Part shown: piece by piece, positions 45,817-56,891 of the stretch
Position numbering within the stretch: the stretch's first letter is position 1
Layout: each line of letters starts with the position of its first letter
Source: Gonatopus flavifemur
Taxonomy: Eukaryota; Arthropoda; Insecta; Hymenoptera; Dryinidae
Assembly (NCBI GenBank): GCA_018340375.1
Contig: JAFFJZ010000004.1
Location: forward strand, 24,278,001 to 24,342,000
Length of the DNA: 64,000 nucleotides
Direction: 5' to 3'
Position numbers and translations under genes: made by a program
The notes under the pieces: generated by a model
Told to the model about the DNA's origin: nothing
Seen by the model: the letters and a program-made list of their open reading frames with translations, nothing else
Database searches by the model: none

Positions 45817-46162
45817 CATCAAGCCTCGAAGGAAGATCTTGAGGGCATTTCCCAGGTTCGCTGTTACAGTGGTAATCCGCTAATTTAATAGCTCCTCTCC
45901 TCGATAGAGGCATAGTGCCGAGATTAGTAGCACCAGGAGAATTGGAACACTCGTAGCTGATTCTACGATTTTCGTCCAAAGAACGTTGTTGTACTTGAAC
46001 CCAACCGGATCGACCCAAATAAACGCCGTCCACTTCACGATCACACCATCTGACTGGTGATAATTCTCTGCTGCAGGAACCAGTAACGAAAAGTTCACCG
46101 GAAGTCCCTCCACTTCCCGAAAGAAAAGAATTCGTTGCATCACGTCGACGAGATCCACTTCC
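45817..46162 (-). CDS. Exon 4 of the large minus-strand gene, Cys/Trp-containing segment
   Basis: The acceptor TTTTTTGTTAAATAG precedes 46162 and the donor GATG/GTAAGA follows 45817. Phase 0 in, one base over: 115 codons. This is the only part of the protein that looks folded. It reads GELFVTGSCSRELSPVRWCD, then REVDGVYLGRSGWVQVQQRS, an ISYECSNSPG stretch and IKLADYHCNSEPGKCPQDLP, with five cysteines and two tryptophans. I do not recognise it. The other two frames are open in part (to 46173) but look like shadows, because only this frame joins in phase to both neighbours. Confidence 0.82.
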
Positions 46163-46250
46163 CTATTTAACAAAAAATATATTCGGTTGAATGATTAAAT
46201 GATTATCATTTTTTCATATAACGAGATCCAACTATTTTCATTATTTTATT

Positions 46251-46568
46251 CCCTAGTGAAAATGAATCATATAACATATAAAAATGATATGTGATCCATA
46301 TAAAATTCATATATGGTCATGTATGGCCTCATATAATCCGTACATAATCCATATTGAATCCATGTATCGCCCATATGAGGCACATATATAATTCATATGT
46401 AATCCATATATGACCCATGATTTTTCACATTTGTAAAAAAATTCTGCCATATATGAAATATTCTCCATGCATGGATTTCACACGTTTTCATGTATGGATC
46501 ATATATGGAATATATATGTATTATATATGAATTATGTGTGGGTCATATATGTTTACTTCTTACTAGGG
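46251..46568. mobile_element. CCC-class ATATATGG-word MITE R8, TT duplication
   Basis: It starts CCCTAGTGAAAATGAATC and ends GTTTACTTCTTACTAGGG, flanked by TT (46249-46250, 46569-46570). The interior is filled with CATATATGG-, TCATATATGAC- and TCCATAT-type words. It is the same end type as the cluster at 58643-59490. Confidence 0.9.
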
Positions 46569-46887
46569 TTACAAAACATCAATTTGATCTTCAAATGATT
46601 ATGAAAATGGGTTTTGCAGAATCTGTTAAGATACCATCTATCATGATACTCTTCATAAACCTCGTGTAGGAAACTTGACTTTTCATGCCTGTAGAGCGAG
46701 AGACAAGTATGTACGTTTTCCTAACATTCGCACAAAAAGTGCTTGTGAAATGGAAGGAAAGTACGCCCCCCTCCTAGGGAGGAAAAGTGAGCAACTCTCT
46801 TCTCGATTTCAAGGAGGACAGAGAGATAAATAAAATTGATAATTTATGTATTATAAAGGTCCAAGCATCATAAAGTGCAGATTAGGG

Positions 46888-46922
<35 letters not shown>
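46888..46922. repeat. (GA)n microsatellite
   Basis: About 17 GA units with one interruption (AAA). Confidence 0.95.
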
Positions 46923-46925
<3 letters not shown>

Positions 46926-47216
46926 TATGGCACAATCAAGTGGCTTGGATTGACAAACATTGAATCGTCGAACATTGGCAATCGATGTTGACCCAATCTA
47001 CAGCCAATAATGGTTGTTCAAAACCCATACTAATAGCCACTATACCTATAATGGTTACAGCATGTAATACGCTCACTCCAGCATGCATATGGAGTTGAAT
47101 GTGTATAATAACTCTGATATTTAAAGTTTCATGGTGATTATGTCCTATATGACAGGAAGTCGTAGGGCTTTGAATTCGAATATTCAAAAATTCATTAAGA
47201 AAAGACCACTAGTCGT

Positions 47217-48565
47217 GATGGAATAAAAATTGGTATACGTTCTTGGAACCTAAATGTGAGCAAAAGACTGTTTCAAAAAAATAGAAATTTTTTTTTCCTC
47301 CGAAACCCGTACATAAAAACTTTCGAGGAGGTGTGAAAAGATACCTGTGAACAGCAGAGCTCTTAATACTTAGATGTCGCGCATCGCACTTTTTCAATTC
47401 CCATTTAAATAACACGAGAAAAATGTTTTTAAAGTTTGGAATTTTCCAACTGCTTAATGAGATACCAGCGGCGTGGCATTAGCCAAATCTTGTCTTACAA
47501 ATTATGCAAAAATTAAGCAATATAATCGAAAAATCGCTCTGTACAGACTTTTTCAATCAATACAGATGGTCTGGATGACATTCTCTTGGAATGTCGAGAT
47601 GATCAAGATAACCAGAGAGTACAAATGGAATCCACGGAATGGGGCGGAACCTTGATCAGTCAAACAAAATTAGCAGAGATATATGTTGAAATACGCAACG
47701 AGACCTACACCGAGACCGATACCGAGACTAGTTTCGAGACTGAGGGAATATTTTCGTTATCCTCTGCAATGAAATCGGAATTCCATGTGATTTTGTTATA
47801 CCTCAGGTAGGAGCTTGATTCCGTCCTTACGAAATTTTCGATAATCCTACTCCTTCAAAAGTTATTCAAGGTCAAAGTTGAACCTGCAAAGAAATTCATG
47901 GCCTCACTAATAAGTGATCAAATAATGGAATACCCAGCTGTTGAAGACCCAAAATGTTGCAGTACACATTTCAAACAATCTTCCCAGTTCTAAGGGGCCA
48001 ATTCGACAAAATAAATAACAATGATTTCACAAATTTTGTGAGTTTGAATTCTCGTTTCATTTTTATAAACGATTCAAACTTCAACAACATTCTCAGAACT
48101 ACAAAAATACTTCAAAAAATATTAATCAAAGCTGAATTTTGCAAGGAGATAGATATAGATTTTTTGATGGATCTGCCAAAAAGTGGAAAAAGCAATGAAT
48201 TTCTTTGTAGGTTCAACTTTGACCATGAATAACTTTTGAAGGAGTAGGATTATCAAAAATTTCGTGAGGACCTTTTTTATAGAGCGTTCAATTCTCTATA
48301 AGAATATGTTATTGTCTCAGCGGTTCAGTGAATTGTTGAGGAGGTCAAATATTCCAAACTTTAAAAACATTTTTTCCCGTGTTATTCAAATGGGAAATGA
48401 AAAAGTGCGATGCGCCAGCTCTCATTATTATTATTAAGAGCTCTGCTCTTCACAAGTGTCCTTTTACATCTCCTCAAAAGTTTTTATTCACGGGTTTCGA
48501 AGAAAAGAAAAATTTTCGAATTTTTTGAAACAGTCTAGTGAGCAAATGTATCATCAAGTTTCGTC
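47217..48565. mobile_element. Foldback element of about 1.35 kb with long arms
   Basis: The arms at 47217-47450 and 48330-48565 are inverted copies about 235 bp long (GCGCATCGCACTTTTTCA, TAACACG-GAAAAA-TGTTTTT, AAAGTTTGGAAT, AACTTT-GAGGAG). A second inverted pair lies further in (47800-47905 against 48195-48275; AGGATTATC-AAAATTTCGT, AAAGTTATTCA-GGTCAA). The loop holds R13 copy 2 (47960-48095). The very ends are not sharp. No coding is supported. Confidence 0.8.
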
Positions 48566-48957
48566 GGAATCTGAGGTGGTGGGCTTCGTCGACCTGACGT
48601 GGAATGAGCCAAAAGTATGCTGCTTTGAGAAGAAAATATAATGGTGTAAAATGTCATTTCTTCCACGTCTGTTCCGAATATAATGACAGGAAAATGCGAG
48701 AGAAGTCGTTCATCGAAATGTTGCAAAATTATCGGTGAATTGATGATAATATGCAATAGATCAGAGCATTGATTCTACATTGTAAAGAACATTGAAATTC
48801 AGACGATATAAAAACGGGGTATTCAACTATTAAATTATTCAGGTCATAATGGAAAGAACTTCGATGAATGAAAAATAGTTGAATCAAGTTTATGAGGGTC
48901 TTGAGCAAACTAGAGGGTGTCCAAAGGAATTCCTAAAGGAAAACGCAAGAATTTTAC

Positions 48958-49226
48958 CTGGCTATGTTTATCTGAGCGGTGTGACTTCAAGCTTGATGTA
49001 GTAGTTGTCGTCGATGTTGTTTGCGTTGATATGGGAGTATCATGCCGCTTTGAGGACGGTATGAAGTTACCACGTGCGTAAGAACCACGTGCTGCACTTC
49101 CAGTTGATTTACTCTTATTACCTGCTTGACTTCGACTACTGCTACTGGCACTGTAAGTGGAGCCTTGTGAACCAATTTCCCACGGATCAGATGTATTACG
49201 TAAATGCAAGACCGATACGTTCGATT
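48958..49226 (-). CDS. Exon 3 of the large minus-strand gene
   Basis: The donor CAG/GTAAAA follows 48958. The acceptor region reads TTTTCCAGAG, with two possible AGs two bases apart. The inner one (exon from 49226) gives two leading bases, as exon 2 requires, and 89 codons ending in phase 0. The residues are Ser/Thr-rich: SNVSVLHLRNTSDPWEIGSQ, then GSTYSASSSSRSQAGNKSKS and a TTSTTTTTSS run. The outer AG would break the frame. Confidence 0.78.
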
Positions 49227-49571
49227 CTCTGGAAAATCAAATATTAATTATATGTGTATGAGTGTATGATATTTCAACAGATGACCATAATGATCATTTG
49301 ATAATTTGGAATATTGGATAGCAGGAATGATGTGAAGCTTATGTGGAACTTTGGATTCTCGAAAATCTTGGTGCAAAGTTTTCAGCAAAAGCCGACGAAA
49401 ATGTCGAAAATGTGACAAAAACGGATATCCACGGATAGATGTGATACTTGTTGTTATCCGTTTCGAATGTGTCTTTGTCATTCTTGGCCGCCTTTGTCCC
49501 AAATTCATACAGGAATTGCTTTGAACCAGGGAAACGTTTTTGCTGGTTTGAAGAAATATTGTTTGAATGTA

Positions 49572-50893
49572 CGAGGTGTGTTCAAAAAGTAAGGTGACTT
49601 TTCAAATTTCGCGGGCAACGTACTTTCGATTATCGATTTTTTTGTTTTGTTATGTTGGCACACTCTTCCCGAACATCTGTACCAAGTTTCAAGTGTATAG
49701 CATTTTTTGTTTGGTTGTGAGAGGCGTGAAGGTTATAAGTGTTTTGCGTGCTCGGCGATTTCTTGCTATCGAAAAATATGGATCAAAGGATTTGCATCAA
49801 ATTTTGTGTAAAAAATGAAATAAAGTGCTCCGAAAAACTTAAAATGTTGACAGTAGCATACGGTGAAACTGTTCTGAGTAAAAAAAATGTTTACAAGTGG
49901 TACAAACTCTTCCAAGATGGCCGGGAAGATGCCAATGACGAGCCTCGCTCTGGACGCCCAAGCACGTCAACAACTGATGAAAACGTTCAAGCAGTGAAGA
50001 AAATTGTTTTGGAAAATCGTCGAATCACTATCAGAGAAGTTGCTGAGGATGTTGGTTTATCGCTTGGCTCGTGCCATGAAATTTTTTCTAACGTTTTGGG
50101 CATGAGACGTGTGTCAGCGAAGTTTGTTCCGAAATTGCTAAATTTTGACCAAAAGAACCGTCGCATGAGCATCGCTCAAGAACTGTTGAATGACGTCAAC
50201 GACGACCCAGATTTACTCAAAAGGGTCATAACTGGTGACGAATCATGGGTATATGGTTATGATGTCGAAACCAAAGTCCAATCGTCCCAATGGAAGACCC
50301 CAGATGAGCCAAGACCGAAAAAAGCGCGCCAAGTTTGATCAAATGTCAAAGTTTTGCTCACTGTTTTCTTCGATTACCATGGCGTGGTGCATCAGGAGTT
50401 CTTACCATATGGTCGTACGGTCAATAAACAGTATTATCTTGAAGTTATGCGCCGTTTGCGAGAAGCAATACGAAGAAAACGTCCAGAATTGTGGAAAAAT
50501 AATTCATGGCTTTTGCATCACGATAATGCCCCTGCTCACTCATCTTTGCTTGTGAGAGATTTTTTGGCCAAAAACAACACCACAATCATGCCTCAGCCAC
50601 CATATTCACCGGATTTGGCCCCATGTGACTTTTTCTTGTTCCCAAAACTGAAGAGACCTATGAAAGGACGGAGATTTGCAACGATTGAAGAGATAAAGAC
50701 TGCATCGCTGGAAGAGCTCAAGGCTATACCGAAAAGTGCTTATGAGAAGTGCTTTGAGGATTGGAAAAACCGTTGGCCTAAGTGTATTGTATCTGAGGGG
50801 GATTACTTTGAAGGGGACAACATAAATATTGATAAATAAATAAATATTTTTTCTTAAAAATACAAAGTCACCTCACTTTTTGAACACACCTCG
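49572..50893 (+). mobile_element. Mariner element 3, full length
   Basis: Inverted ends CGAGGTGTGTTCAAAAAGTA and its partner agree over 30 bp with one mismatch. TA lies on both sides (49570-49571, 50894-50895). The element is 1322 bp with one transposase frame. Confidence 0.96.
49778..50839 (+). pseudogene. Mariner transposase, intact but for one TGA
   Basis: The frame runs from ATG 49778 (MDQRICIKF) to the stop at 50839, 353 codons, with one in-frame TGA at 50336-50338 (codon 187). Flanking residues (KKARQV, then SNVKVLL) fit an original CGA arginine, so one C-to-T change explains it. The helix-turn-helix (KKNVYKWYKLFQDG), GRPSTST linker and triad aspartates are present: VITGDESW, LHHDNAPAH and SPDLAPCDF, with 34 residues between the last two. 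It is a mariner lineage widespread in insects; I do not assign the subfamily. Confidence 0.95.
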
Positions 50894-51477
50894 TATATTT
50901 AATGTATATTGGTATTCTTTGTCACTATACTGCACTTACAGAAATTATTTCTTCTGACTGGAAAAATAGCTTTGTCCTACCGTAAAAAAACTCCCCCCGA
51001 TTCTCATAGTATTTTATTAGGAGCATTCCGTACACCCTAGAGTTACTTTATCTCTCTACCCAAAATACTTGAAGAGGATAACATACAATGGAATAAAATA
51101 AACAGCCAGACCTTGTTCCATACAGATAGAATGTCTGGCTGGTTGTTTTATCCCATTTTGGTTTGAACCATGGTTTTAACCACGGTTTGAACTGAGCTGG
51201 TTCAAACGAAACAACCTTGCGCATAAGAGAAACGGATGCTACGAAGATCAAAAGACAATGAAGGGGACAAAATTACTTTTGATAGTCATTTTTTGTTAAT
51301 ATATTGGGATAAAAATGATTCAAGTCAATGGGACTCAGGTACAAGTTATCAATAACTAAAAACCTAAAAATGTAGAAAATGTTGAATTTTGATACTTGTA
51401 TCAGGTTTACAAATAAGTTTTGAGACAATTTTCAAAAAACTCAAGATTTATTGAAAAAGAAGTAAAACACAGTTATC

Positions 51478-52365
51478 CATCGAAAGAATCACCATTGCAC
51501 TAAATGACCTTCAGCCATCTCTCACGTAACTCGCGGATGCCTTTCGCAAAGAAACTTTCGTCTTGCGAGATGAGAAATTTAGCGACCCATTTTTCCACTT
51601 TCTCAAATCTTTTGAATCGCACGTCAGACAAATCGTTCTGCATGTTGCAGAAAAAGTGATAATCGGATGGGACTAAGTCTTGTTAATACGCCAAATGTGG
51701 TACACCTTCCCATCGAAGCGCTAGTAACGTATCCTTGACCGTTTTACCCACATAAGGCCGCGCGTTGTCATGGAGCAGTTTTACTGGACGTTTACCTTTG
51801 CCAGAAAATGGATGTTTCTTCCCAATTTCTTGATTCACTTGCATCAATTGATGACAATAGCGATCGGCAATAAATGTTTCACCAGGTTTCAGAAGTTCAT
51901 AATACAGTACGCCTTTCATATCCCACCATATGCACAGCATGACTTATTTACAATGAACTTTGCGCTTTGGCATGAATGTTTTCGGCTCGCCGGTGTCAAC
52001 CCAATGATACTTGCGTTCCGAATTATCAAAATGAATCCACTTTTCATCGCTGCTCACAATTTTTCTACAAGAAAGACCTTCTATGTTGCTTGTTGTGAAG
52101 ACTTACACAAATGTTAAGACCACTGTTTTTATTTTCTTGAGTCAGAAAGTGTGATTCCCACTTTCTTCCCTCCTGAATCTGACCCATTGCTTTTGAATGA
52201 TGAGAAACAGTTCGCTGAGTTACTCCAAGCTGTTCCAAAAGTTGTTCCTCCGTCTGACAAGAGTTTTCATCCAGCAATGCTTGCAGTTCCTGATCGTCCA
52301 CCTTCACAGGAGACGCAGTCCGTTTACGGTCATTAACGTCTAAATCCTCCTCTTTGAATCGCTCA
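51478..52365 (-). pseudogene. Mariner element 4, decayed transposase fragment
   Basis: On the minus strand RFKEEDLDVNDRKRT, QELQALLDENSCQ, then MLCIWWDMKGVLYYELLKPG, LLHDNARPYVGKT and a VPSDYHFF block follow each other to about 51478. Several in-frame stops occur (for example TAA at the expected YSP position and a TAG near the C-terminus), with frame breaks in 51945-52065. It looks mauritiana-like (DD34D spacing kept) but lacks the N-terminus. No inverted ends were found. It is older than mariner elements 2, 3 and 5. Confidence 0.85.
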
Positions 52366-52650
52366 TTTCCGGAAATGACAAATCATCTCGACATGAACAC
52401 AAGTCATCTCGACACCGTCGAAATACTGTTGTTTTAATGCACCCCAAAACAACGTGCAAACACTTCGGATCGGCGTGCGAGCATGGTATAGTACCATGTG
52501 TATATACACCGTGAAAGACGGTGCGCGCGCACCATACAACACGAGGCAACCTTGTTATTTTACAATGCAGACTAGCATTGAGTTTTGTAACGATAGGTAG
52601 CGCTGTCTTTCAACGTGATTTTTTTTCCCGTGTACCAATACTCACATGTA

Positions 52651-53985
52651 CAGCATGGCGCAAAAGTCTGGAAACACCCCCATAACTTTTGAACAGGGCA
52701 TGATAACTGGATCAAATTTCTTCTTGATTAACGGAGGGACTATCTTAACAATGGACTTCGAGTCCCCCAGCCCTGTAGGGGACGATGGGGGAGGGGGCCA
52801 AAATCTCGAATGAGATGGGGGGGGGGGGGCTTGTGATACGTCATTCGATAGGGTTTTTCAACCCGAATCCAGCGTTTTTTGTTTTTTGAAATCGGATCAT
52901 TTTTCGCTGAGCTATCGTAATTTTAATACTCTGATGTGGCAAAGTCTGGAAACACCCCCATGGCTTCTGAACGGGACATGATAATTGGATCAAATTTTTT
53001 TTGAATCAGAGGTTTTTTTATCCCAATCTTGGCATTACCCAGAATCAACGGCGTGAACGTATCGGGAACCTGATTCCCTGCGTGTGGGTGTCGGTGTGTG
53101 TGTGTGTGTGTGGTTGTGTGTGGTTCTCGGTGTGTGTGGGTGTCGGTATGGTGGGGGGAGTGTGTGCGTGAGTGTGGGTGGGTGGGTGTTCGGTCGTACA
53201 TGGACAGACCGGGTCTAATCATATTTAGAAAGAATTCATGAACGTTCAGAAAAATTTCAATTTAGGGAAAAAGAGGATCGCTGAAGAATATTCGTAGTGA
53301 GTCTACCAAAAATTCGTAATCAAAATATTGACCGTTGATAGTTTAATTGATATTTTCCACAGTGAAACTATCAATTGTTAATACATCGACTACCAATTTC
53401 ACGTAGACTCACTACGAATATTTTTCAGTGATCCTCGTTTCCCCTGAATTGACAGTTATTTTTTTAAATATTAATAGACCTGGTCTTTCCGTGTATGGGC
53501 CTGTGTGGGCCCACACACAACCACCCACACACACCTACTCACACACACACAAGAAATCAGGTTCTCGACACGTTCACGCCGTTGATTCTCGGTGATGCCA
53601 CGATTGGGATGAAAAAACCTCCGATTCAAAAAAAATTTTATCCAATTATCATGCCCCGTTCCGAAGTTATGGGGGTGTTGCCAGACTCTGCCACATCAGA
53701 GTATTGAAATAACGATAACTCAGCGGAAAATGATCCGATTCCAAAAAACAAAAAACTGCTGGATTCGGGTTGGAAAATCCTATCGAATGACGTATCACAA
53801 GCGCCCCATCTCATTTGAGATTTTGACCCCCTCCCCCCCACCATCGTCCCCTACAGGGCTAAGGAACTCAGAGTCCCCCCTTAAGATAGCCCCTGATCCC
53901 TCCTTTGATTGAAAACAAATTTGATCCAATTATCATGCCCCGTTCAAAAGTTATGGGGTTGTTCCCAGACTTGTGCGCCACCCTG
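52651..53985. mobile_element. Large palindromic element with microsatellite arms
   Basis: The two halves are inverted copies for several hundred bases each. Landmarks are CAGCATGGCGCAAAAGTCTG at one end against the complement of CAGGGTGGCGCACAAGTCTG at the other, GATCAAATT, GTAGGGGACGATGG and AAATCGGATCATTTTTCGCT. Each arm has GTGTG/CACAC microsatellite (about 53090-53190 and 53500-53550). The centre is a second palindrome (GTGAGTCTACC and complement). The CAGGGTGGCGCA end is hAT-like; the 8-bp flanks agree only partly. Confidence 0.85.
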
Positions 53986-54290
53986 CATGTTTAGATACAA
54001 TGTTGTCTCCAAGAACAGAACATATCGATTCACACGCTTTCCTAACACTTTTCCCTTGATGGAATTCATAGCGAATGTAGTCTAATAAATAGCTTATCGG
54101 TCTGCATGGTTGATTCACAGAATTTCTGGGTGATGTTTATGACTCCTTTACGTTTCGATACTACATATCAAGCGCGATCTACCATGAGTGAGTGGGACCT
54201 TTGGATTGTTTCAGAATAGCTGTTATGATACAAAACCGAAGTATCCTAAAACCTATTTGTACACCTAATACATTAATGGTCGTAACTTCG
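53986..54290. repeat. Dispersed repeat R7, copy 2 (uninterrupted)
   Basis: It aligns directly to the pieces at 40858-42470 and lacks both insertions found there. Confidence 0.83.
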
Positions 54291-54730
54291 GTACTTTTTC
54301 TTGAATTTCCCTTCGTGAATATTGTTTATTATTTTCTCCGTCAAAGTGTGTTTATACTACGCGTAGAAAATTTGAAACGGGAGATATTTCCATGGTTTTT
54401 CTATTCTTCTTTGGCGACAAAGTCACTTTTGTTCCATCATTTTTGTCAAAAAACAGTACTTTTCTCAAATATTTCGATTCCTTGCACTCAAACCACCCAA
54501 GCAATCATGGATGGTGATGGTGATATTTGTTGGCAATTTGATTATGTACAATTTGACCCGTTTTGAAGTTAGATTGGTCGCTTAGGAATTGGAATATACT
54601 CAAATTGATGAAACTACGATCGAAAAATTCTCTCCTTAATTCCACAACTTCATATCCCGAAAATTTATCCGTAAAAGAATTTTTTCGCAATTTTCAAATT
54701 CAGCGAGCTAAAATGCATAAGAAAAACATA

Positions 54731-54982
54731 CACTGAGAAAAAAGGTCTATTCAAATATTCGACAGCTAGGAAATTTAGTAACTGTGAATAAAAATTTAGT
54801 TGTGCTAGCTAAATTTTATTTGTCACAACTATATTTTTTATTCCCGTTGGATAAACCATTTTATTCATATTTCAGACAGCTAGCCTTTTATTTACCCCAA
54901 CTACAGTCTAGCTGGCGTAAATGAAAGTCTAGCTGCAGCAACTAACATTTAGTTGTCCCAACTAGGTACCTTTCTCTCAGTG
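54731..54982. mobile_element. CAC-class AGCTAG-word MITE, TA duplication
   Basis: It starts CACTGAGAAAAAAGGTC and ends ACCTTTCTCTCAGTG, with TA outside (54729-54730, 54983-54984). ACAGCTAG, TAGTTG and CTAGCTG words are on both strands. Confidence 0.93.
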
Positions 54983-55164
54983 TAGTGGTGTCGAATGTAC
55001 AAAAGAGTCCTCTCATTTTGTAGACTAGTGTTTTGATCAATTCTCATTAATCTTAAATGGACAGTTCAAGCATTGCGAAAACCCACATTCAATCCGATTG
55101 AATTTGAATTGACTTCTATTCCTCTCGGCTGGATTCTATTGAATGACCAATAGAATCTCATGAT

Positions 55165-55975
55165 CATCATCATCATGAAGTAATCAGTCTTATGACTGGT
55201 TTGATGAAATCCTCCAACTCTGTCTATTATCCGCTAACCGCTTAATTTCTGAATATCTACGACAACCCTTATCTTGTATGATTTGCTTCAAATAACTTAA
55301 TCTAGGCCTACCTCTTCGAGTTTTACCATTCATTTTTCCTTCCAATATTGTTTTCAATAAGCTATCATGCCTTGATGTGTGTCCTATCACTTCTTCTTTT
55401 CACGACCTGTCTCAAAAGACTTCTTTTTTCATTTACCTTCTCAAGTGATTCTTCATTTTTTACTTTCTCTATCCACTTTATTCTAAGCATCCTTCTATAA
55501 CACCACATTTCAAAAGCTTCGAGTCTTCGTTGGTCCGTTTTCCCAATTGTTCAAGTTTCACAATCACATAATGCTGTGCTTCAAACGTAACTCTTCAAGA
55601 ATTTCTTCCTTACTGCTAAACTAATATTCTTCGAACATAGTAACTGTTTCTTTTGGTGAAAAGCCTGTTTTCCTTGTACTATTCTTGCTCTTATATCTCT
55701 TTCGCTCTTACCATTTTCTGTAATTATGCTTCCTAGATATTCAAATTCTTTCACTTACTGAATCGCCTCTGCAACTATTTTGATTTTCGTTCTCCTTGAT
55801 GTTCTCGCTGTTGTACAAATCATGAATTTTGTTTTATTCTTATTTATATTCATACAATAGTTTTCTAGTAATATTGTTTCCATAGTGTTGAGAGTATTTT
55901 CTAACTCAGCAATAAAATCTACACATTCTAAAATCGAATTGGATATTTCCCATAAAAACCTAATGAATCTCAAAT
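55165..55975 (-). pseudogene. 5'-truncated LINE, end of reverse transcriptase
   Basis: Read on the minus strand, the end of an insect endonuclease-reverse transcriptase is recognisable. There is a LNTMETILLENYCMNINKNK segment (near 55880), EYLGSIITENGKSERDIRAR, HQKKQLLCSKNISLAVRKKF, LEAFEMWCYRRMLRIKWIEK, then GHTSRHDSLLKTILEGKM and RGRPRLSYLKQI to about 55195. At least two tryptophan codons have become TGA, and small frameshifts separate the blocks. A short (ATG)n-type tract at about 55160-55180 is the expected 3' tail. No endonuclease or catalytic YADD box is present. Confidence 0.85.
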
Positions 55976-56720
55976 CAAATCAAGTTTAACATTTGTTCCG
56001 ATAGATCGAGATTACAGGAAATTCCGAAAAGAACCGCTTGTCCAATGGAATAGAAAAATTCTGAAATCTAATTGCATATTCCCCATAGCGACTCATAGAA
56101 TATTAGAACCTGAGAATTTTTCTATTATTCCTGATAAATTGGAATTATTCAACCAATTGATCTATAGCATCCATACATTCTGAAAGTCGATTGGATATAC
56201 CTTATAGAAACCCACAAAATCTCAAATTCCGTTGACTTTCCCATGAATTCCAGTGAATTGAGGTTACCAAAAATTCCGATAAAAACTGATTTTTCCAATG
56301 AAATAGAAGACATTTCAAACCTGAATTGGATATCCATCATACACCCCTATCGAATATTCAGATATGTAAACAGTCCTATTATTTTGAATAAATTCGAATG
56401 TTGAAGTAATCCAACCGAAACCCATTGAATAATGAAATCCATAGATCCTAGAATTGAATTGGATATTCCACATACAAATCCATTACCGATGAAAAAATTT
56501 CCCCTTCAGTTCCAATAGATCAAGGTTCAAGAAACTTCTGCAAAAACCGTTTGCCTCATGAGATGAAAAAAATGTCAAAGTTCCAACCAGATATTTGTTA
56601 TACAAACCGATAGATCGCAGTAAGTTCTATTAATTCCCATGGAACACATATTTTTCAACCGGTGAATTCTCGATTCAATCCTATAGATAAAAAGTGCCAA
56701 TTTCGTCCTATTCATTTTGA
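55934..56720. repeat. Decayed dimeric tandem array, about 130/255 bp period
   Basis: AATTGGATATTCC-like text followed by CATAGAAACC recurs near 55937, 56071, 56191, 56323, 56457 and 56586, that is every 120-135 bp. A second motif (GATCGAGATTACAGGAAATT, then CCGATAAAAAC and CCAATGGAATAGA) recurs only near 56002, 56249 and 56513, about every 255 bp. Units are heavily diverged. The array begins where the LINE fragment ends. Confidence 0.7.
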
Positions 56721-56891
56721 ATCGTTTCTTGAGGTTTTCCAATTGACCCTATCCATTCTGATTAATTTTGGATCGGTTTCTATCGGATCCTATAGGATTT
56801 TTCAACCAGGACAGAAAAAAACACTGAGAAGCCACCATTTTGTCATTCACAGCTCCCAAAAAATTGAAACACCCACTTAAGTAGTTATATA

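Noticed and set aside
45880..46173. 97-codon minus-strand frame with a hydrophobic tail (VPILLVLLISALCL)
   Set aside because: It overlaps exon 4 in another frame and does not join in phase to exons 3 and 5; the membrane-like tail is a frame artefact.
55160..55180. ATC/ATG microsatellite as an independent repeat
   Set aside because: It sits exactly at the 3' end of the LINE fragment and is best read as its tail.
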